NCBI GenBank assembly: GCA_023421135.1
Contig: JAEZUG010000095.1
Span: forward strand, 1 to 15,785
DNA: 15,785 nucleotides
Direction of reading: 5' to 3'
From: Candidatus Cloacimonadota bacterium
Lineage (GTDB): Bacteria; Cloacimonadota; Cloacimonadia; Cloacimonadales; Cloacimonadaceae
The notes under the pieces were generated by a model. It saw only the letters and a list, made by a program, of their open reading frames with translations. It was not told the origin of the DNA and did not search any database. This document shows, one piece after another, positions 5,707-13,630 of the stretch (positions are counted from its first letter, which is position 1; the number at the start of each line of letters is the position of its first letter). A program made the position numbers and the translations under genes.

Positions 5707-8409
5707 TTGCAAATACGAGTACATGAACTAGCCAAAGAGCTCAAGATCAGTGCTATGGCTCTCAAGAAGCACCTGCTTGATCTGGGTGTGGTAACCAAGA
5801 GTCACATGAGCTTTATCGATGGTGAGGTAGCCGAGAAGATTAGATCGAAATTCAACGAACAGATCAATGCAGAAAAGAATGCCGAGAAAGAGCGCAAACG
5901 TCTGATCGAGATGAAGAAAGAACGAGCTCGTCAGGCTGCACATCCGGAACCGGAACCTGTTCGTGAACCAAAACCGGAACCTGTGCCAGACATCGTGATC
6001 CCGCAAGAGATCCAGGAATCCATCAAAGCTGCTGATCTGGAAAGAGCTGCTGCTCCCAAGCCAGAACCAAAGCCGGAACCAAAGCCGGAACCAGTTCCTG
6101 CCTCCAAACCAGAACCCAAACCAGAGCCCAAACTGGAACTCAAACCAGAGCCTGTTGCTCCTCAAGCTGCCAAGCCAGAGCCCAGACCTGCTCCCGAACG
6201 CAGGGAAGAAGCGCCCAGGCCGTATCAACCCTCCACACGACGGGATGATAGCCGCAGACCTTCCGATACGGGATACACTCCCCGAACTGGAACGGGATAC
6301 CAGGGCAGACAGCCTTCCGGGCAGTCCGGACCTGGTGGTAAGAGACCTTATGACAATAGGAAGCCAGCCCCTGCAGGCGGACCAAGAGTTGCCCCGGTTG
6401 TTCCCATTGAGCCTCCAAAACCCGGAGACGAAGAGAAGAAATTTGGCAAAGCCAAGGTTAGCCATGAGGAGCTCGGAGATAAGAGTAAGCACAAAAAAGC
6501 TTTGATCACCAGCACCAAAAAGGGCAAGACCAAAGCTGCCGCTCCCGTAACAGTGGATGAAGCTGAGGTAGCCCGCAGTATCAAGAAGACGCTGCAGAAA
6601 TCCGGAAAGAAGAAAAAGTATCATCGTGAAGCTCAGGCCGCCAGCCAGGAAAGAACCGGCACAGAGATTGTGATCCGTGAATATACTTCTGTGAGCGAGC
6701 TTGCCAAGATCATGGGCGTTGGACCTTCTGAGATCATCTCAAAGTTCTTTGCCATGGGACAATTGGTTACGATCAACCAACGTCTGGATCGTGATTCTCT
6801 GGAGATGATCTGCGATGAGTTCAAGGTTGAATTCCGCTTTGAAGACGAATATGGCACCGATATCATCGGTAAAGATAAAGAACAATATGATGAAGTGGAA
6901 GGAAGCCTGAGACCTCCCGTGGTGACCATAATGGGTCACGTTGACCATGGCAAGACTTCCATTCTGGATTATATCCGCAACACGAACGTGGTGGCGGGAG
7001 AATCCGGCAGCATCACCCAGCACATAGGTGCTTATCAGATAGATGTTAATGGACACAAGATCACCTTCCTGGATACACCCGGTCACGAAGCTTTCACAGC
7101 CATGCGTGCTCGTGGTGCTAATGCCACGGATATTGCAGTGATCGTGGTTTCCGCTGCAGAAGGTGTGAAGCCTCAAACCAAAGAAGCCATTGATCATGCC
7201 AAAGCCGCTGGCGTCAGTATCATCGTAGCAATAAACAAGATAGATTTGCCTGAATCCAATGTGGACAGAGTGATAGCTCAGCTCCTGGAGATGGGTGTTT
7301 ACCTCGAACAATATGGTGGAGATGTGCCCTGGTGCAAGACTTCGGTCGTCACTGGAGAGGGTATTCTGAACCTTATAGAAGTGATACTTCTCAATGCCGA
7401 GATGCTGGAACTCACTGCCCGCACAGAAGTCCCTGCAGAAGCCATCGTGATTGAATCCGAGAAGGATGCACGCATGGGAGCGGTTGCTACTGTTTTGATG
7501 CGGGAAGGAAGCCTGAAGCGGGGAGACATTGTCGTCTGCGGTGCAACCAGCGGTAGAATCCGTAAGATGGAAAACGAACGGGGCGGAGAGATCAAAGAGC
7601 TTGGTCCCTCAGATGTAGCCAGAATCTACGGTCTTTCAGACACTCCCAAGGCCGGCGATATGCTCAACCAGGTGGATTCCGAGAAAACAGCCCGCGGCAT
7701 CAGCACGGAGCGTCAACAGATCCGTCTGGAACGTGAGAAGTTCCAAAACAAGTCTTCGCTCCAGAACATCTTTGCCAGAATCCAGGAGAATAAGATCAAT
7801 GAACTGAACATTATCCTGAAGGCAGATACAGATGGTTCTGCAGAAGCTTTGGCGGATTCTTTCTCCAAGCTCTCCAATGATGAAGTTGCAGTCAATATCA
7901 TCCACAAGAGCGTGGGTGGGATCAGTGAAGCAGATGTGAGTCTGGCTTCAGCCTCCGATGCCATTATTATCGGCTTCCACGTTCGTGCTTCTCAGCAAGC
8001 CCGCAGGATGGCCGAAGATGAAGGCGTCGAGATTAAGATTTATCAGATCATATACGACGCTATAGACGATATTCACGATGCCTTGGAAGGTATGCTGGCG
8101 CCTGATTTTGAGGAAGTGATCCTGGGTAGTGCCACGATCAAGCAAGTCTTCAAAATCAAGAAACTGGGCACCATTGCAGGATGCCAGGTGGACAAAGGTG
8201 TGATCAGACGTGGTTCCAAGATCCGGGTCTATCGTAATGATGTGCTATTGGCAGAAGATGATCTCAGCTCTCTGAAACACTATTCCGACGATGTGAAGGA
8301 AGTTAAAGCAGGAACTGATTGTGGACTCTCCCTGGCCAAATTTACAGACATCAAAGAGGGTGACGTGCTGGAGTGCTACACCGTTCAGCAGGTTGCCAAA
8401 AAACTATAA
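5707..8409 (+). CDS. infB: Translation initiation factor IF-2
   Basis: IF-2 is the GTPase that brings initiator fMet-tRNA to the 30S subunit and promotes subunit joining. The 900 residues begin with an IF2_N domain (1-50, VHELAKELKI). A charged, low-complexity linker follows (about 50-310), with a KPEP-rich stretch at 77-160 and a basic stretch at about 255-305. A second IF2_N domain lies at about 320-380. The G domain has G1 GHVDHGKT (410-417), G3 DTPGHEAF (456-463) and G4 NKID (510-513). The G5-like position reads SVVTGEG, where SAxTGEG is usual. Beta-barrel domains and the C-terminal fMet-tRNA-binding domain complete it. The start is a TTG at 5707, chosen because it gives the canonical N-terminus and has GGAGG at 5698-5702. 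It lies 10 nt after the L7Ae-like gene. Confidence 0.98.
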   Translation: MQIRVHELAKELKISAMALKKHLLDLGVVTKSHMSFIDGEVAEKIRSKFNEQINAEKNAEKERKRLIEMKKERARQAAHPEPEPVREPKPEPVPDIVIPQEIQESIKAADLERAAAPKPEPKPEPKPEPVPASKPEPKPEPKLELKPEPVAPQAAKPEPRPAPERREEAPRPYQPSTRRDDSRRPSDTGYTPRTGTGYQGRQPSGQSGPGGKRPYDNRKPAPAGGPRVAPVVPIEPPKPGDEEKKFGKAKVSHEELGDKSKHKKALITSTKKGKTKAAAPVTVDEAEVARSIKKTLQKSGKKKKYHREAQAASQERTGTEIVIREYTSVSELAKIMGVGPSEIISKFFAMGQLVTINQRLDRDSLEMICDEFKVEFRFEDEYGTDIIGKDKEQYDEVEGSLRPPVVTIMGHVDHGKTSILDYIRNTNVVAGESGSITQHIGAYQIDVNGHKITFLDTPGHEAFTAMRARGANATDIAVIVVSAAEGVKPQTKEAIDHAKAAGVSIIVAINKIDLPESNVDRVIAQLLEMGVYLEQYGGDVPWCKTSVVTGEGILNLIEVILLNAEMLELTARTEVPAEAIVIESEKDARMGAVATVLMREGSLKRGDIVVCGATSGRIRKMENERGGEIKELGPSDVARIYGLSDTPKAGDMLNQVDSEKTARGISTERQQIRLEREKFQNKSSLQNIFARIQENKINELNIILKADTDGSAEALADSFSKLSNDEVAVNIIHKSVGGISEADVSLASASDAIIIGFHVRASQQARRMAEDEGVEIKIYQIIYDAIDDIHDALEGMLAPDFEEVILGSATIKQVFKIKKLGTIAGCQVDKGVIRRGSKIRVYRNDVLLAEDDLSSLKHYSDDVKEVKAGTDCGLSLAKFTDIKEGDVLECYTVQQVAKKL

Positions 8410-8422
8410 TTCAAGAGGATAG

Positions 8423-8899
8423 GTGAAGTCTTTTAGAATACCCAGGTTGCAGGAAGAGCTCAAGAAGATCTTTAATATAGCTCTGACTCAGCAGATAAAT
8501 GATCCCAAACTGGCCTGGGTCAGCATCACAGAAGTGATCCTTTCCAAGGATCTTCGCTATGCCAAGCTCTATTTTTCCCATTTTAACAATCCCGCCCGGC
8601 ATGACACGATCCAGCAACTGCTGATCAAGAGTTCCGGTTTCTTTAAAAAACAAATAGCAGGAGCAAAACTAATGAGAACAATACCCGAGTTATCCTTCTT
8701 CTACGATGAAACAGAAGATAAAGCCGAAAAGGTGGATAAGCTTCTGGCCAGTCTCAAAGACGAATGGGACGATGGCGATTATGATCCGGATATTGACATA
8801 GACGAGCATCTGGATGATGAATTCTACTTTGATCTCGATGATGAGGAAGAAGATTATGACTTCGACTTCGAAGATGAAGACGAGGATGAGGAAGAGTAA
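8423..8899 (+). CDS. rbfA: Ribosome-binding factor A with a long acidic C-terminal tail
   Basis: RbfA binds the 30S subunit near helix 1 of 16S rRNA during late assembly and cold adaptation. Residues 1-112 form the KH-like domain: RLQEELKKIFNIAL at the start, the AKLYFSHF strand, and the MRTIPELSFFYDET block, which corresponds to the family's R-x-x-P-E-L-x-F signature. Residues 113-158 are an unusual extension in which 31 of 46 residues are Asp or Glu and none is Lys or Arg. The start is a GTG at 8423 preceded by AGAGGATAG; it lies 13 nt after infB. The tail makes the protein longer than typical RbfA (about 115-130 residues). The tail is in frame and ends at a clean TAA, so it is not obviously a frameshift artefact. 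Confidence 0.93.
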   Translation: MKSFRIPRLQEELKKIFNIALTQQINDPKLAWVSITEVILSKDLRYAKLYFSHFNNPARHDTIQQLLIKSSGFFKKQIAGAKLMRTIPELSFFYDETEDKAEKVDKLLASLKDEWDDGDYDPDIDIDEHLDDEFYFDLDDEEEDYDFDFEDEDEDEEE

Positions 8900-8921
8900 T
8901 CCTACTAGAAGGTTCAACAAT

Positions 8922-8950
8922 AAATCGTCGTATCCACGGCGATTTTTCTT
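8922..8950 (+). terminator. Hairpin with T-rich tail between rbfA and nrnA
   Basis: AAATCGTC (8922-8929) pairs with GGCGATTT (8938-8945, one G-T wobble) around an 8-nt loop, followed by a T/C tract TTTCTTCTT leading to the next start codon. It may act as a weak or partial terminator that lowers downstream expression. Alternatively it may fold over the nrnA start, which has no visible Shine-Dalgarno sequence. The stem is AT-rich and the T-tract is interrupted by C, so strong termination is doubtful. Confidence 0.35.
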
Positions 8951-8953
8951 CTT

Positions 8954-9946
8954 ATGATGAGATTATCTGAGCTAAAGAGTAGCTTCTGGCAGGCTGCGGG
9001 CAGTTCTGCCTCAATCGGCATTATGTCTCATATCGAGCCCGATGGAGATGGTTTTGCTGCCAGTATAGCCCTGCAAGAACTGCTACGGGCAAGAGGCTAC
9101 CGGAGTGAGATTGTGGTGGATGAGGGGAACTTAAGCAGGTTTGCCTTCCTGATGGAAAATGCCGAGCTGGTGCAATTCTCCACTGAGCTACACTATGAGA
9201 TGCTGGTGATTCTGGATTGCAACAGCTATGACCGTCTGGGAGACAGAGCCGCTCTCGTATCCCAGGCATCAAGGCTGTTTCTCTTTGACCATCATATCCC
9301 AGAGGGAAAACTCATTGAGACACCCGGTAGTTTCATAGATAAAAAGTTCGCCACGGTTGGTCTGATCCTCTTTGAAACCTTCAGAGATGATATACTTGCC
9401 TTGGACGAGGCTCACAAAATTGCAATCGGTAATTGCCTTTACACGACCATCCTCAACGATACCAATAACTTTGTAAATGCCAACACCAATCCGGATGTCT
9501 TTCGTTATGCCTCAGAGATCGCTGAGCTGGGCATCAAAGCACATGAGCTGTACAAAGCATTCTTCCTCAATCAATCTGCTTCAGAAATGAGATATGTAGG
9601 CCAGTCTCTGGCCACTATCGAGCTGCATCTGGATGACAGGATACTAGTTCTTTATTCCGATCTGAAGATGCAGGAAGAAAACCGCATCAGCCCGGATTCC
9701 ATTATGAGCATCACCCGCTATGTGCAGGGTGTGAAGGATATCGAGGGTATCGTTTACCTCCGGGAAGATGCTCCCGGAGAATACAAGGTAAGCATGCGTT
9801 CCGTGCATCTTGACGTGAATAAAGTAGCCCGTAAATACGGCGGTGGAGGCCATCGCAGTGCTTCTGGCTGCTCCCTGAAAGGTGAGATGGAAGAGATTCG
9901 CCGGCTGATCCTCGCAGACTTGGCGGAACAGCTTCCCGCCAACTAA
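8954..9946 (+). CDS. nrnA: DHH/DHHA1 phosphoesterase, NrnA-type (nanoRNase / pAp phosphatase)
   Basis: The family degrades short oligoribonucleotides and in many members dephosphorylates 3'-phosphoadenosine 5'-phosphate, or acts on pApA-type dinucleotides, using Mn2+. The 330 residues show motif I, SHIEPDGDG (25-33); motif II, LDCN (87-90); the DHH motif in FDHHIPE (111-117); and motif IV, TTILNDTNNF. The C-terminal DHHA1 domain has GGGGHRSASG (296-305). All metal ligands expected for the catalytic centre are visible. Two adjacent ATG codons (8954 and 8957) are possible starts, and no clear Shine-Dalgarno is seen. Its position between rbfA and truB is common in bacteria. Assignment to the exact subfamily (NrnA against a c-di-AMP or other DHH enzyme) is based on length and context. 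Confidence 0.88.
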   Translation: MMRLSELKSSFWQAAGSSASIGIMSHIEPDGDGFAASIALQELLRARGYRSEIVVDEGNLSRFAFLMENAELVQFSTELHYEMLVILDCNSYDRLGDRAALVSQASRLFLFDHHIPEGKLIETPGSFIDKKFATVGLILFETFRDDILALDEAHKIAIGNCLYTTILNDTNNFVNANTNPDVFRYASEIAELGIKAHELYKAFFLNQSASEMRYVGQSLATIELHLDDRILVLYSDLKMQEENRISPDSIMSITRYVQGVKDIEGIVYLREDAPGEYKVSMRSVHLDVNKVARKYGGGGHRSASGCSLKGEMEEIRRLILADLAEQLPAN

Positions 9947-9948
9947 CT

Positions 9949-10818
9949 ATGTCCAGTAGCTCCGGTTTCCTGCTTGTCGATAAACCAGAAGGGATCAGTT
10001 CCTTCACGGTGGTCCGGCAGCTCAGAAAGATCACCGGACTGAAAGCTATCGGGCACACCGGCACCCTGGATCCTTTTGCCTCCGGCCTGCTGATCTGTTG
10101 TTTGGGAGCCTGCACCAGGCTGGCACAATATCTGGAGGCGGAAAGCAAAGTCTATGAAGCCACTTGTGTGTTTGGTCATGAGACCGATACCGGAGATACA
10201 GAAGGTCAGATAATCCAAAGTGCAGAGCTTCCCGCGAAGCTTCCTGATCCAGATCAGCTCACTCGAGCTGCACTCTCTCTCCAGAGCTTAGCCGTTCCGG
10301 CATATTCCGCTGTAAAGATTGCCGGGAAACGTGCATACCAATATGCCAGAGAAGGCATTCAAACGGAGATTCCTGATCGGGAGACCGAGATCAGCAGCTT
10401 TGAGATTGTGGAGCTTTCCCGGGAGAGCCTCAAGTATCGCTGCAGAGTCTCCAAAGGCACCTATATTCGCAGCCTCAGCCAATGGCTTGCCAGGCAGTGC
10501 GGAACTCTGGGCAATACTACTGAGCTGCGTCGCACAGCTATCGGCGAGATCAGCATAGAGCATGCAACTCAGCTTTCAGAACTGGATTCCGCAAATTGGG
10601 AATCACGGCTTAAAAGAGCTCAGGATCTACTTTCCTCCAAAGCGTCTATAATAGTATCCCCCAGCCAAGCCACAGACTTGCATCACGGCAAGAGCATAGA
10701 GTTCTCGGGTGAAGCTTGCGAGAGCATCTTTGTCTATTCCAAAGAAGGTGCCCTCCTCTCTATCTGCTCTCTTCAAAATAAGCTTCTCAAGCCCAAACAG
10801 AACTTCCCCTATGTCTAA
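9949..10818 (+). CDS. truB: tRNA pseudouridine(55) synthase TruB
   Basis: TruB converts U55 in the T-loop of tRNAs to pseudouridine and also acts as a tRNA folding chaperone. The 289-residue protein starts with GFLLVDKPEGISSF and has the catalytic motif GHTGTLDPFASG (35-46) with the nucleophilic Asp41. The conserved TDTGDTEG block follows, and then VPAYSAVKIAGKRAYQYAR (about 116-134), which corresponds to the family's QxPPxYSAxK region. RVSKGTYIRSL comes next. The C-terminal part (about 230-289) looks like a short TruB_C/PUA-like domain. It begins 2 nt after the nrnA stop, and its stop overlaps the ribF start by 8 nt. Confidence 0.96.
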   Translation: MSSSSGFLLVDKPEGISSFTVVRQLRKITGLKAIGHTGTLDPFASGLLICCLGACTRLAQYLEAESKVYEATCVFGHETDTGDTEGQIIQSAELPAKLPDPDQLTRAALSLQSLAVPAYSAVKIAGKRAYQYAREGIQTEIPDRETEISSFEIVELSRESLKYRCRVSKGTYIRSLSQWLARQCGTLGNTTELRRTAIGEISIEHATQLSELDSANWESRLKRAQDLLSSKASIIVSPSQATDLHHGKSIEFSGEACESIFVYSKEGALLSICSLQNKLLKPKQNFPYV

Positions 10819-11716
10819 AGTTATCACAATTGGCAATTTTGACGGCCTGCATCTGGGACACCAGAAGCTCCTGAGGACACTCACAGAAGAGGCAGGGAAA
10901 CGCCTGCAACCTTCCCTGGTGATTACTTACAACAACCACCCTGCCGAGATTCTCTTTCATCCCAGCCAACCCATGCTGCTCAGTACTACTGAAGCAAAGC
11001 TAAAGGGCATCAGGGAACTGGGAGTGGACGAGGTGGATCTCATCAGTTTTGATGAGAGCTTCTCCCGCACCAGTGCCGAAGATTTCCTGCTAAACTACCT
11101 AATCCCCAAGCATAGTCCCAGCCTGATTGTGGTGGGGTTTGATTCTCATTTTGGCCATCAACGACAGGGCAACTACGAGTTTCTCGAGGCACACTCCCAA
11201 TCCTGTGGATATGAGCTGATTTATGTGGAACCGGAGCTTTACGAAGGAGTTCCTATCAGCAGCAGCCTGATTCGTGCCAAGCTAAGAGCTGGAGAGCTTG
11301 AGATCGCTTCCCGGCTACTGGGGCGTCCCTACTCCATTGAAGGCGTTGTGGTTCACAGCAAAGGTCTGGGAACCAAGCTCGGGTTTCCCACGGCAAATCT
11401 GCTACCTCTGAGCTCTCACATCCTGATTCCGGCCTCTGGAATCTACCTATCTGAAGTCTCTCTGGAAGACACCCGAGCTTTTGGATTGACAAATATTGGC
11501 ACGAGCCCGACTGTGAAACAAGATGGAAAAACCGAGATAGAAACCTATATTCTCGACTTCAATGAAGATATTTACGAGCAGAACATGACTGTGAGCCTCC
11601 TGCGCAGAATCCGGGACGAAAAGAAATTCTCCGGACTGGATGAACTGACGACCGCCATGCAGCAGGATTTGGCTACAGCCAGAAGCATTATCGGGAGTCA
11701 ACAATGCATGCAGTGA
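10811..11716 (+). CDS. ribF: Bifunctional riboflavin kinase / FAD synthetase
   Basis: This enzyme phosphorylates riboflavin to FMN and adenylylates FMN to FAD. The N-terminal FAD synthetase domain (about 1-160) shows GNFDGLHLGHQ (8-18), with the nucleotidyltransferase HxGH at 14-17, and ISSSLIR (149-155). The C-terminal riboflavin kinase domain shows GLGTKLGFPTANL (185-197), TNIGTSPTV, the IETYILDF strand and RDEKKFSGLDEL. The total is 301 residues, normal for the family. The open frame extends upstream to 10709, but the extra 34 residues lie inside truB and are not conserved in character. The ATG at 10811, eight bases before the truB stop ends, gives the canonical MSKVITIGNFDG start. No Shine-Dalgarno is evident, so coupling to truB translation is likely. 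Confidence 0.95.
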   Translation: MSKVITIGNFDGLHLGHQKLLRTLTEEAGKRLQPSLVITYNNHPAEILFHPSQPMLLSTTEAKLKGIRELGVDEVDLISFDESFSRTSAEDFLLNYLIPKHSPSLIVVGFDSHFGHQRQGNYEFLEAHSQSCGYELIYVEPELYEGVPISSSLIRAKLRAGELEIASRLLGRPYSIEGVVVHSKGLGTKLGFPTANLLPLSSHILIPASGIYLSEVSLEDTRAFGLTNIGTSPTVKQDGKTEIETYILDFNEDIYEQNMTVSLLRRIRDEKKFSGLDELTTAMQQDLATARSIIGSQQCMQ

Positions 11717-13623
11717 TCCGGACTATCCTACTTGTCAGCCTGCTTATAGCAGCGGGGGTTCTTTTTGCTCAGTCTGAGCTCGGATTCCTTCCTGGTTCTG
11801 GTGCAGAGCTGCCGGCAGAACGGGACTACAGCTTTTTCTATCACGATGGCAATGATGATCTGCACTGGTATGGAAGCCCGCAGTGGGCAGTGCTCTTCAA
11901 TTTTGATGAGGTATATCCGACCCTTTCTCTATCTCAGTTTGCTATTGATTCAGCTTCGATCTACTTCCCCGTCACCGGACATAATGCCAAAGTGGAGCTC
12001 TTCACAGATTTCCAGGGACAACCCCAGCAGCGGGTGGGCGTTTCAGAGCAGATAGTAACCCAGAACCTGATGCAGTTTGACTTTGAATCTACCATTCAGA
12101 CGGAGAAGATCTGGGTGATCCTGTCCTACAACACCAGTTATCAGGGGCCGTTTGTGGCTGCTTCCTGGGGTGGGGGAACCAGAAGCTATTATCTGAACCA
12201 AAACTATGACGTTCCGTTTTTTCAAAACATGGCAATTGCAGGTTTTAACTGTGAACTCCTCTTTGGTCTGAAGGGAGAATTCCTGATCGCAAATCAGGAT
12301 TTGGAATTGAAAGATTTTGAGCTCACAGGAGATAAAACTCCGCGCTCAAACCTCCGGCCTCAGTTCTCCATCTATAACCACAGCAATACAACTGTCTCCG
12401 CGGCAGCTGTCCAGATTCAGATCAGTTCACCAGCCACAGCAAGCTATTCTCTGGCAGACAACATCATTATTCAAGAGCCAATTCCTCCCCAGACTGAGTA
12501 TATCTTCAATCCTCTTGCTTCTGCCTATCTTTCACACATATACACCCTGCCTGAAGAGCCAATGCAGATCAAAGCCCGCGCTATACTCAGCAGTGAATTG
12601 AGCGAACAGGATACTCTCTTCAACAACGCCAGAACCCTGTATTACGATGTTTTCGACCAAGTGTCCCCGGTTTATCTGGTAGAAAATTTCACCCGGCAAA
12701 GCGAGCTGGATCAGATGGTTCAGGCCCAAGAGGAGCACCTCTTTGAAAACCTGCACTCGCTCTATTACTTCCCCATTCTATCAGACAGCCTTTCCAGCCT
12801 GGGAGCAGCTCGCAGACACCAATGGTATTCGCTGTTTTCCACTCCGGTAACCATCTTGGGCGGAGCAGAAAGACTCTTTGGCCTGGGTCCCGATTATTCT
12901 GCCAGCTTTGGCAATAAACTAAGCTATTTCGACAGTGCGTGGACTTTTATCAGCTCTTCTTCCAGCACATTCACACTCCCCGCCCAGGGAGAGAACCTGC
13001 AGATTGAATTGAATCTGACCAATGGTGCTACCCATCTGTTTCGCAACAACGTGGATCCAAACCTGATGACAGGTTCCAGGCTGTTTGTGGCTTTCTTCAA
13101 AAGAGACGGTTCTGCAGAAGACAGCATCTATCGTTTTGAGCGGTGGATTGCTTTTGGAGATACAATATCGGCCGGGCTGGCTCCCGGACAGAGCCTGAGC
13201 AAAAACTACACCACGTCCCTGAGCAATCTGGACCTGGCAGATTTGGGAGAGAACTACCGGCTCTACTACTGGCTCCAGGCTGCAGATGGTGGCAAGATGC
13301 ATTATGCTGCTTACTCTGGGATCAATAGCTATCTCTCAAACGATCCCAATCAGGTGGTTCCCTATCTCAGCAGAATCTACCCCAATCCACTCAGATCAAA
13401 CCGAACCGTGCACTTGAGTCCCGATAGCAGATATTCCAGCTGGGATCTGGAAGTCTATAACCTCAAGGGACAGATCATCTCCCAAGCCCGGAACCAAACG
13501 GGAGAGACAAGCCTGGAACCAACCCTGTTCCAGAGCAGTGGCATCTACTTTATAAGAATCTCAGGCCGGGACAGGGATGGGAACAAGGCAGTGGAAACCC
13601 GCAAGATTACAGTAATCAAATGA
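11704..13623 (+). CDS. Secreted protein with degenerate thioredoxin-like segment and T9SS-type sorting tail
   Basis: This 639-residue protein has a signal peptide (about 1-22, ending LFAQS) and a beta-rich N-terminal half (about 35-190). A CARDB-like beta domain follows (about 200-318; LFNNARTLYYDVF at its end). Residues 323-393 resemble the Omp28/thioredoxin-like domains of FCB secreted proteins: VENFT, then LYYFPILSDSLSSLGAARR, then STPVTILGG, with the cis-Pro-like position kept. The CxxC is absent, and the whole protein has a single Cys (183). The C-terminus (about 554-639) is a Por-secretion-tail-like domain: RIYPNPLRSN, DLEVYNLKGQII, SSGIYFIRIS. Export through a type IX-like system is inferred; the ligand is unknown. 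The start ATG overlaps ribF by 13 nt. GTG at 11713 is an alternative start. It ends 7 nt before the next gene, so it is probably part of the operon. Confidence 0.85.
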   Translation: MHAVIRTILLVSLLIAAGVLFAQSELGFLPGSGAELPAERDYSFFYHDGNDDLHWYGSPQWAVLFNFDEVYPTLSLSQFAIDSASIYFPVTGHNAKVELFTDFQGQPQQRVGVSEQIVTQNLMQFDFESTIQTEKIWVILSYNTSYQGPFVAASWGGGTRSYYLNQNYDVPFFQNMAIAGFNCELLFGLKGEFLIANQDLELKDFELTGDKTPRSNLRPQFSIYNHSNTTVSAAAVQIQISSPATASYSLADNIIIQEPIPPQTEYIFNPLASAYLSHIYTLPEEPMQIKARAILSSELSEQDTLFNNARTLYYDVFDQVSPVYLVENFTRQSELDQMVQAQEEHLFENLHSLYYFPILSDSLSSLGAARRHQWYSLFSTPVTILGGAERLFGLGPDYSASFGNKLSYFDSAWTFISSSSSTFTLPAQGENLQIELNLTNGATHLFRNNVDPNLMTGSRLFVAFFKRDGSAEDSIYRFERWIAFGDTISAGLAPGQSLSKNYTTSLSNLDLADLGENYRLYYWLQAADGGKMHYAAYSGINSYLSNDPNQVVPYLSRIYPNPLRSNRTVHLSPDSRYSSWDLEVYNLKGQIISQARNQTGETSLEPTLFQSSGIYFIRISGRDRDGNKAVETRKITVIK

Positions 13624-13630
13624 AGGATAT

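Noticed and set aside
5728..6624. Long minus-strand ORF (298 codons) opposite infB
   Set aside because: It is the antisense shadow of the Pro/Glu/Lys-rich linker, where stop codons are rare on the other strand. The protein is low-complexity Phe/Trp/Ser/Gly-rich and lies inside a certain gene.
10709..10810. Upstream extension of ribF by 34 residues
   Set aside because: It lies entirely within truB and has no conserved content. The ATG at 10811 gives the canonical FAD synthetase N-terminus.
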